Positions 36,186-45,100 of a DNA stretch of 64,000 nucleotides are shown here, one piece after another. Under the pieces are notes generated by a model that searched no databases, was not told the origin of the DNA, and saw nothing but the letters and a program-made list of their open reading frames with translations. Within the stretch, counting starts at the first letter, position 1. Each line of letters begins with the position of its first letter. A program made the translations under genes and the position numbers. The DNA lies in assembly GCF_002943525.1 (NCBI RefSeq), contig NZ_CP025394.1, positions 2,108,001 to 2,172,000 of the forward strand, given 5' to 3'. The stretch comes from Kitasatospora sp. MMS16-BH015. Its GTDB lineage: Bacteria > Actinomycetota > Actinomycetes > Streptomycetales > Streptomycetaceae.

Positions 36186-39100
36186 GCGGTCGGCCGTGGC
36201 GGGATCTGCCGGAAGCGCAGCGGGTCCGCCACCGGCTCCTGACTGCTCCCGTCACCCTGGCGGCGGAAGCCGAGCCCGGGCAGTCCGAGCGACTCGGCGA
36301 TGCCGGGGGCGGCCGGACGGCCGGAGGGCGCAGCGTGCTGGCCGACGTGCGCCGACCCCACCACCACCAGGTACTTGGCGTCGTCCGGGAGCTCCGCCTG
36401 CCGCTCCCGGATCGCCTCCACCGCGTAGGCGTTCATCCGCCTGGCCCGCTCGTACGCCTCCGGGTTCACCTGGTCGGGGGCACGCATCGGACCGTCCGGC
36501 TTCCGGGCGGGGAAGCCGTCGATCAGCTGGACGTCCACCCCGTGCTCACGGGCCGCCGTGAGCGTGTTCAGGATCGCGTCGTTCCCGACGTGCCACCGGT
36601 CGTTGTACCGGGTCAGCGCCTGGGTCAGCTGGGGCGACGGCTCGGCACCGCCCATGAAGGCGGTCACGTCGGCCTGCAGCGCGTCGTCCCGGAAGTGCTC
36701 CAGGTACAGCGTGCGCACGCCGGAATCCCGCAGCTGCCCCATCTGCCCGGTCAGGAAGGACCAGGTCTGCGGGTCGCTGTGGGTCTCGCCGAGGACGAAC
36801 CCGTCGTGCTGCGCCAGCACGTTGCCGGCCTGCTGGTGGGCTTCCTGGTCCTCCGGCAGCAGCGCCTCGACCGCCGCCGGGTCGAGCAACGGCCGGTTCT
36901 CGGCCGCGAGCTCGTCCGCGAACCGGTCGATCTCCTGCACCCGGGTGTCCTGGCTCGCCCAGTAGTCCCGGGTCTCCGGGTTGGCGCGGCCGTACTCCGC
37001 CAGGAAGTCACCCGGCTTGAGCCCGTCGTGCGCCACCATGCTGGTGTCGCCCTGGCTGCGCAGGCCGTGCCGGGTCACGTCCCGGGCCGCGCTGACCACG
37101 CCGGCGTAGCGGTCGTTCAGCGTGGTGGGGTCGAGCCGCGAGGTGAACCGGCCGGTGCCCGGGTCGTAGCTGACCTCGGGGTGGGCCGGGTCGGGGCCAA
37201 GGCGCCAGACCCCGTCGGCGCCCTGCACACCCCGGTGCTGGTCGGCGTGGAACTTCATCCAGCCTTCCAGCGACTCCACCGCCCGCCCGTGGGCTTCGTT
37301 GGCCTGCCGGCGCGCGCCCTTCTCCGCGTCCCGCTCGGCCCTGGCGTCGGTCGGCAGGTACGCGGCCCAGGACTTCTCGGGCTTGGGCGGCTGCGCCTGC
37401 CGCGGGAAGGTGCTCGCCGCCGAGTGGCCCTCCGGGTTGGTGTGCGCGGTGCCGAAGCCGTCCTGGTCCGGGTGTGCCGGGCCGTCGTCGGCGGGTCGCC
37501 GGAAGCTGCTGTAGCGGTCCATGAACTCGGGGTCGTGCGGCCCGGAGATGTTGTGCTCCTGCGGGTCGGCGACCGAGGCCCAGACCGTCCAGTCCTCGCC
37601 GAAGTGCGCGGGCATCGCCGTCGGGTCGGCCGTGCTGACCCGGCGGTCCGTCAGATCGGCCCAGCGCAGCGTGCCGTCCCGGTCGTGCACCAGGGCGACC
37701 GCGTGACCGTCACCCTTCGCGCCCGTCCCCAGCACGGTGGCGAAGGTGCCCGGGCCCCCGGCCCGCACCTTGTCCATCAGCTGCCGCACGGCGTCCGGCC
37801 CCTCGCCGAACAGCGCCGGGCCGTCGTGCCGCTTCCAGAGCGTGTTGCCCGGGATCTCCTCCACCGTGCCGTGCAGCGTCTGCCCGGACACCCGGGCCCG
37901 CCCGAAGTGGGTGTCCCGGTACGCCTCCACGTTCTCCAGGCAGGCGTTCAGGTCCGAGCCCGGCCGGAACCGCTCGCCCGGGTGCACCGGAGCGGCGTGC
38001 GGGTTCACCTTCTGGAGCAGCGAGTTGCTCATCGGCGGGTGCAGGCGGCCCGGCTCCCCGAGGTAGCCCTCCAACTCCCGGGTGAGCGGGTGGTCCTTGC
38101 CGAAGGACTGGTAGCCGCGGTCCTGCATGACGGCCGAGGTGTTCTCGTACGCGGGCGTGCGGCGCCGCTTCTCGGCCGGCTCCCCGTGGTCCGCGTACCT
38201 GTCCCCGTACCCGTTCTCGTCCTCCTCCTCGTCCCGGGAACGCTTGCGTTCGCTCCGCTCCCCCGGCACGTGCTCGGTGGGCGGGTGCTCGACAGGCGCG
38301 TGCTCGGCGGGCCCGGAGGCGGGGGTGTGCCGGGCGGCGGCCGGCGGTGCGGGGGACAGGTCGTCATGCGGCAGCCCGGACACCGAGCCGAAACCCTGGC
38401 CCGCGTCCACCCGCTGCTGAGCCGCGATCTGCTTCTCGCTGTCGGCCCGCATCCGGTCGATCCAGTGGCCGCCCCGGCTGGGGTCGAACAGGACGGCCAG
38501 GTTGTCGATCTTCCCCTGCTCCGAGAACGGCTTGTTGTCGCGTCCCATGGGCTCACCCATGATCGTCCGCATGGTGCCCTCGATGAACGCCTTGCTGCCC
38601 TCCACCGCCTGCTGGTGCCCGGGCGCCTCGGCGGCCAAGCGGTCCGCCGTGGCCCGGACGTCCTGGAGCGTGCGGCCGGGCTGCTGGAGCTCCGTCACCC
38701 GGTCCACCTGGCCGGCCAGTCGGTCGCGCAGCCCGGTCAGCTCGTCGCGCAGCATCGGGAAGGCGGGGTGGTCGGTGTTCAGGTTCTTGACCAGCTCCTG
38801 CGCCTGGCGGTCGAAGAACTGCAGCTGCTCGCGGGCGGTGACGCCGTAGGTCCCGCTGGACATCCGCACCCGGTCCGCCTCGGTCGGCGGGTCCAGGTTC
38901 AGCGGCCGTCGGTTCACCCGCGCGGGGTGGTGGTTGCCGGGCTGCTCGACCACCTCGTGGCTGACCACCTCCCAGCCGTCCGGGCCGTGCTTGAGGATGT
39001 TGGTCACCCGGTAGAGGTCGGGCTGACCGTGCGTCATGTACTCGTCCACGCCGAACCAGTCACTGACCGGCCGGGTGGTCTGGAACTCAGTGGTGTGCTG

Positions 39101-42100
39101 CAGGTGCGAGCTGGCCGAGTAACTCTGGAAGTGCCAGACGGTGAAGTCGTGCGGGGTCACGTCGGTGATGGCGTAGGCACAGCCGTTCATGCCGCCGGTC
39201 ATCACCAGTCCCTCCCCCGGCCTCGACGGGTCCGGGTGCAGCGGGACGGTGACCTTGCCGATCGAGCCCTCGACGCGCGGGTCCGGCGCGCCGTACTTGT
39301 ACGGCACGTACGAGCCCGTGACGTAGTGGTGGTCGGGCTGCACCGGGGGCAGCTCGACGCCGGCCGGCGGCCGGGGGAAGTTCTGGTCGTGCTCGACGTA
39401 CTTCTCCCAGGCCGGGGTCAGCACGAAGCCGTTCTTGCCGGGCACGATGTTCTGCCGGTCGGGCACCAGCGCGAACCAGTGCTGCCCGCTGTTGTCCACC
39501 GCCGCCACGAAGGCGTTGGCCTGGTGCTTGGCCAGTCCGGGCATGCGCTGCATCGCGCCGCTGGTGAAGTCGGCCGAGACCGGGACGTGCTGGTTCATCA
39601 GCAGGTCGACCGGATCCTCGACCATCATCCGCTCGACCGTGCCCTCCGGCGGGAGCAGGATCTCGGGCGCCGGTGCGTGCTCCTCGTCGCCGTGCTGCAT
39701 CGGGTCGTCGTGCTGCTGGTCGTGCTGCTGCTGGTCGTGGTCGTGCGCCGGCTGCTCCTGCTGCTCGTGCGGGGTCTGCTGCTGGTGCGAGGTCTGCTGC
39801 TCGTGCGGAGCCTGCTCCTCGTGGGGGGTCACCGTGCCGAAGCCCCGGCTGCGGGAGGCCGACGGGGCCGGGGAGAGGTCGTCGATCTCCATGTCCTGCG
39901 AACCGGGCTGGCGCCTCTTGACCGGCGGCTCCGCGGACGGCGGCGGCGAGGCCATCTGCACGTCGCCGTCGGAGTCCATGTCGGTGCGGTCGCGCTTGGG
40001 CACGGCGTCGGTCCGGACGTCCCGGATCGGCTTGGGCAGTGCCTCGTGGCCGGCCGGGAGCGGCCCGGGCATGCCGGCGGGGCGGTTGGCGAACTCGCCG
40101 GAGGAGGAGACCGGCAGCGCCGGGGTCCTGTCGTCCTCGACGTGCAGCTCGTCGCCGATGTTCCGGGCGCTGGGGCTCGGGTCCTTGTCCGCCGAGGAGA
40201 GCACGTTCGTCAGGTCGCCCTGGGTCTTGGGCGCCATGATCTCCCGCAGGTCCTTCGGCACCAGGCCGTTGGCCTCCAGGCTGTGCACGGCCGTGAGCAG
40301 GTCGGCGGTGTGCGAGGAGTAGAGCGCCTCGCCCGGCAGCTGACCGTGGGCGACGGCGTTGACCACCTCGGGGTCGCGGACCAGGTGCGGGTCCAGGAAG
40401 TTCTGCACCCACTTGTTGACGGTCTCGTCGCCGAACCGCAGGTTCGACTCGCTGTTGGACAGCTTGGCCGTGATGTCCTCGATCAGCGCGGGGACGTCCT
40501 CGACCTTGGCGGTCAGCGCGTGCTCGAACATGCCGGCCGGGTGGTTCTCCCCGGCACCGGCCCGGGCGTAGGCGCCACCGTACTGCCGGCCGACCAGCTC
40601 GTGGTCGGCCACGGCCCAGGCCACCCGGGCGGCGCTCTTGTCGTCCTTGCCGGCCTTGATCTGCTCCTGGTGGACCTCCTCCACCCGCTTGCGCACCACC
40701 TCGGCGGCGGCCACGTCCCGCTTGGCCTCGGCCAGCTTCGCCGGGGCCTCCTCCAGCTTCTTCCGGGCGGCGGTCAGCTTCTCGCCCGCCTTCGTCCGCG
40801 CCTTGGCGTCGGCGGCGGCCTCCGCCTTCTTCGTCTGGTCGGTCTTGGCGGCCTGGGCCGAGGCCTCCGCCTTCTGCTTGGCCGCGTCGTACGCCTTCTC
40901 GGCGTCCGTGACGGCCTTCGGGCCCTCGTTCAGCTCCTTCTGCCGCTTGGTCTCGACCTTCTTCGCCTTGTCCAGGTCGTTGGCGGCGGCCTCCACCTTG
41001 CGGTCGGCGCCGGTCGGCTTGGCCACCTCGGCCAGCCGCTGCTTGACCTCCGCCTCGCGCAGCTTGGCGCGGTCACCCGGCAGCTGCTCGCCAAGCTGCC
41101 TGAGCTGGTCCGGGGTGGCCTTGGGCTGCCCGCTGCGCAGATCGGCGGCGAGGTCGCGCAGCGGCTTCCCCTGCGCGCCGGCCTTCTCGTACCGGCCCGC
41201 CAGGCTGTCCAGTTGGCCGGCCAGCCGCTCCCGGGCGGCCGGGGTCCGCAGGCCGGCGGTGCCGCCGCCCGCCGTCAGCGTCGCCGCCGCGTCGTCCAGC
41301 AGCTTCGGGCCGGTGACCCCGTTGACCAGGGCCAGGTCCTCGACCGCCTGCTTCTTGACCTTCTGCTGCACCTTCCCCAGTGCCTCGTGCACCGCCGCGA
41401 TCTGCTCCGGCCGGGGCGCGGTGGGGTGCACCCCGTCCACCGCCTTCGCCAGCTCCGCCAACTCCGGCTTGGCCACGGTGTCCAGGCCGGACCGGCCGAG
41501 CTGGCGCTCCAGCTCCGCCCGGGTCTCCACCGCGCTCTTGTGGTCACCGACCCCGGCCGGGTCGAAGGCCTTGCCCACCGCCGGGCCGTAGGTGGCGCCC
41601 AGGTCGACGGTGTCCTTGTCGGCCGCGAGGTCGCGGCGGACCAGCTCCGCCTCCTCATGGCCGCCCGCCGCGAGGCGCTTCTCCGCCTCCGAGCCGAGCC
41701 TGTCGTAGATCCGGTGCCGGTCGGGCGCCATGTCGGTGACGAAGTCGCCGAACGCCTCGGACGCGGCCCGGTGGGCCTCCGGGTCGAGCGACCGGGCCTT
41801 CAGCACGGCCGCCGTCACGTACTTGTGCACCATGTAGTCGGCGATCACGTGGTTGCGGTTGATCCGGGCCGCCGCCAACTCGGGCTTCTTGTCGCTGCGG
41901 AGCACGAGCTTCTCGGCGTGCGGCTGCTCCGACATCACCCCGTGCTCGGAGTAGCCGAACGCCTTGCGGTAGCTGTCGTTGAGCTTCTTCCAGTCCTGCG
42001 CGGAGGTCTTCCCGGTCGGCTCCGGCACCCCGCCCTCGCGCGGGCCGGCGGGCTTGGCGGGCGGCGGCGACTTCAGCGCCTGCTCCGCCGCCGCCAGGTC

Positions 42101-45100
42101 CTTCTCCCGCTGCTCACGGGCCGTCTTCAACTCCTCGGCCCGGAGCTTGAGGTCGTCGGCGTGCGACTGGAAGACCTTGGCCTGGTCCTTGGAGGCGGCC
42201 TTCACCCGGTCGTCGGCCGTCGTCCGGAGCTCCGCGACCCGGGCCTCCTGGGCCTTGATGTGGGCGATGGCGTCCGGCAGCACGCGGACCTCCGCCTCCT
42301 GGCGGGCCCGCTGCAGGGCCGGCAGCTCGGGGCTGGTCGGCTTGGTCTGCTTGAGGTACTCGTGCTCGAAGATCGCCATCCGGTCCTGCTGGCCCTGGAT
42401 GCGGCCCAGCGTGGAATCGACCTGCTCCTTGCGGGTCTGGAGCGCCAGCCGCTCCTCCGGGGTGATCCCGGGCTTGCCGAGGTCGGACTCCAGCCTGCCG
42501 GACTCGTCCCTGAGCCCTGCGGCCCGGTCGGCGAGCTCCTTCTCGTTCCGGGAGAGCACGTCGACGTGCTGGCGCTTCTGCTGGCGGTAGCTACCCAGCA
42601 TCGCGGCGGTGTCGCCGTCCTCCAGATCGGCCCGGTCGTACTTCTCGATCTCGGGCCGGAGCTTCGCGAACTCGTCCTTGGACTTGGCCGAGTCGCCGAG
42701 GAACTTCTCGATCGAGTCGGCGGCCTTCTTGCCGTCGATCTTGTGCGAGTACTCACCGGTGGCCGGAGCGGCGCTCGTGCTCGTGCTCGCGACCGCAGGG
42801 GCGGGCGAGAGGTCGTCGCCGTGCGGGGCCGGGGACTCGGTGTGCGGAGTCTCCGCGTGCGGCTGCGGGGTCTCGGTGTGCGGGGTGTCCTGGTGCGGGG
42901 TCGGGGTCTCGGGCGTGCCGCCTTCCGCCTGGCGGAAGAACTCGCCGAGGCCGGAGACCGCCTCGATGTGGTCGACCGGGTTGGCCCGGCCACCCGTGTA
43001 CACCGCCTGCGGGTCCTTGCCGTACAGCTGCTCCAGCAGCGGCCGCAACGCCTGCTCGTGCTCGCCCGTCCAGTGCGCGCCGTTGTTGCGGTCCTGGCCG
43101 GTCAGCGGGTCGGTGCCGTGGTTGGTCGACAGGTAGGCGTTGGTGGCCTGGGCGAAGTACTCCTCGTGGTCCGTGGAGCTGTAGTTCTCCTGCCGACCGC
43201 CGCCCTCGGTGTGCGGGCGGGTGCCGTCCGGCCACTGGGCCGGGTGCTCGGGGTCGGCGTCCAGCGAGGTCTTCTTCTGGTTGAAGGCGTCGAGGACGCC
43301 CTGCTTCTGCTGCTCCGAGAGCCCGTACTTCTGGATGGCGTGGGCGAGTTCGTGCGTCGTGGTCGAGTAGCCGTCGACGTGGTTGGGGTCGTCGCCGATG
43401 CTGGTCTTCTCACCGAGCAGGTTCTCCTCGGTGATCGCCACCTTCTTGTTGGCGGTCGCGCCCCGGAAGTCGTCCACGCTCCGGCCCCCGCCGGCCTCGC
43501 CGCCGGCGGTCCGGCCCTGGTACTGCTCGAAGGCCTCGGTGTCGGTCATCCGGACGTGCTTGGGCACGACCACCACCTCGACCCCGTTGGTCAGCAGCCG
43601 CTCGGCCACCTCGGGGTCACGCAGCATCCGGGCCAACTGCTGCTGGGCCTCGTGCCGCGCCGCGCCACTCTGGACGGCGCGCGGGTCGACCTCGACCAGC
43701 AGGTGCGCGGCCGACTCGGCGAACTCCTCCGGGGTGGAGCTGCGGCGCAGCTCGGCCACGAACTCCTTGTCCGCGGCGAGCGTGCGCCGCTCCTCCGGCT
43801 TGAGGTTGCCGATGGTGTGCAGCCGCTCCTCCCGTCCCATCCCAGGCAGGTCGCGCCTCGGCTCCACCGGCCGGTCCGGCGTGGTGTGCTCGCGGGTGGC
43901 GAACTCGTGCCGGCGCTGCTCCTGCTCCAGCTGGCGCTGGCGCTGCTCCTGGGTCCGGAACCGGTTGCTGCTGCCACCGCTGCCGGTGCCCGGCTCGGTG
44001 TGGGTCTCCGGGCGCGGCCCGGCGGTGCGCTGCGGCGGCACCGAGCTCTCCGGACGCGGCCCGCCGCCCTCGGGGCGGGCGCCCGGCCGGTTGCTGCTGA
44101 CCCCGACGCCGCCGCCGGAGCCGTGCACCGGCCCGAACTGCGGCGGCACCGCCATCGCCGCAGGCGCGGGAGCCTGCGGCTCGGCGCCGTTCGGCACGGT
44201 GTGATCCGGGGTGGGCACCGAATCCGGTGCGCCCGCGGCGCGCGGCGGGGCCGAGGAGACCCGGGTACCGCCGTCGATGTGGGTGGTGCCGCTGCCGACG
44301 TTCAGGTGCGGCGCCCCACCGGGGATGTTCAGGTTCGGCGTGGCGTGCGAGGCCGCACCGCCGGACGTGCCGGAGTCGTGCGAGGCCGGCTCGTACACGG
44401 CCCCCGAAGCCCCGCCCATCTCGTGCGGCTGCGCCTCTCCGGCCGCCACCCGCACCGGCTCCCCGGCCACGGGCACCGACGGCACCTCACGGGACACCTC
44501 GTGCGGCGCCGGCTCCGCCGGGCGTGACGGCACGTCATGCACGGTCGGCTCGACCGGCGTCTCCCGCATCGGCGGCACCGAGTGGGAGGTCCCGTCGGGC
44601 AGCGAGGCTCCGATGGGCGTCTCGTGCGCGGGCTGGGCCGTGATCGGCTCCGAGCGCACCTCGTGCAGGTCCACCGGGCGCGGGGCCGCCTCGTGCAGCG
44701 TCGGCTCCACCGGGGTCTCCCGCAGGGGCTGGGCCGTGATCGGCTCCGAGCGCACCTCGTGCAGGTCCACCGGGCGCGGGGCCGCCTCGTGCAGCGTCGG
44801 CTCCACCGGGGTCTCCCGCAGGGGCTGGGCCGTGATCGGCTCCGAGCGCACCTCGTGCAGGTCCACCGGGCGCGGGGTCGCCTCGTGCAGCGTCGGCTCC
44901 ACCGGGGTCTCCCGCATCGGCGGCACCGACTCCACCGGGTGCGAGGGCACCTCGTGCAGCGCGGGCTCGACCGGCGTCTCCCGCATCGGCGGCACCGAAT
45001 GCGAGGTCCCGTCAGGCAGCGAAGCCCCGATCGGGGTCTCCCGCACCGGCTCCGCCGGGACCGACCGCACCGGCTCCTCCGGCGTCCGCGGCTGCGTCTC

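Noticed and set aside
35186..44527. A plus-strand frame of 3113 codons opposite the copy B giant gene
   Set aside because: It is the mirror of a high-GC gene: dominated by Arg, Gly, Leu, Val and Pro, no domain, no Shine-Dalgarno, and it starts inside mscS. The minus-strand frame has real domains.
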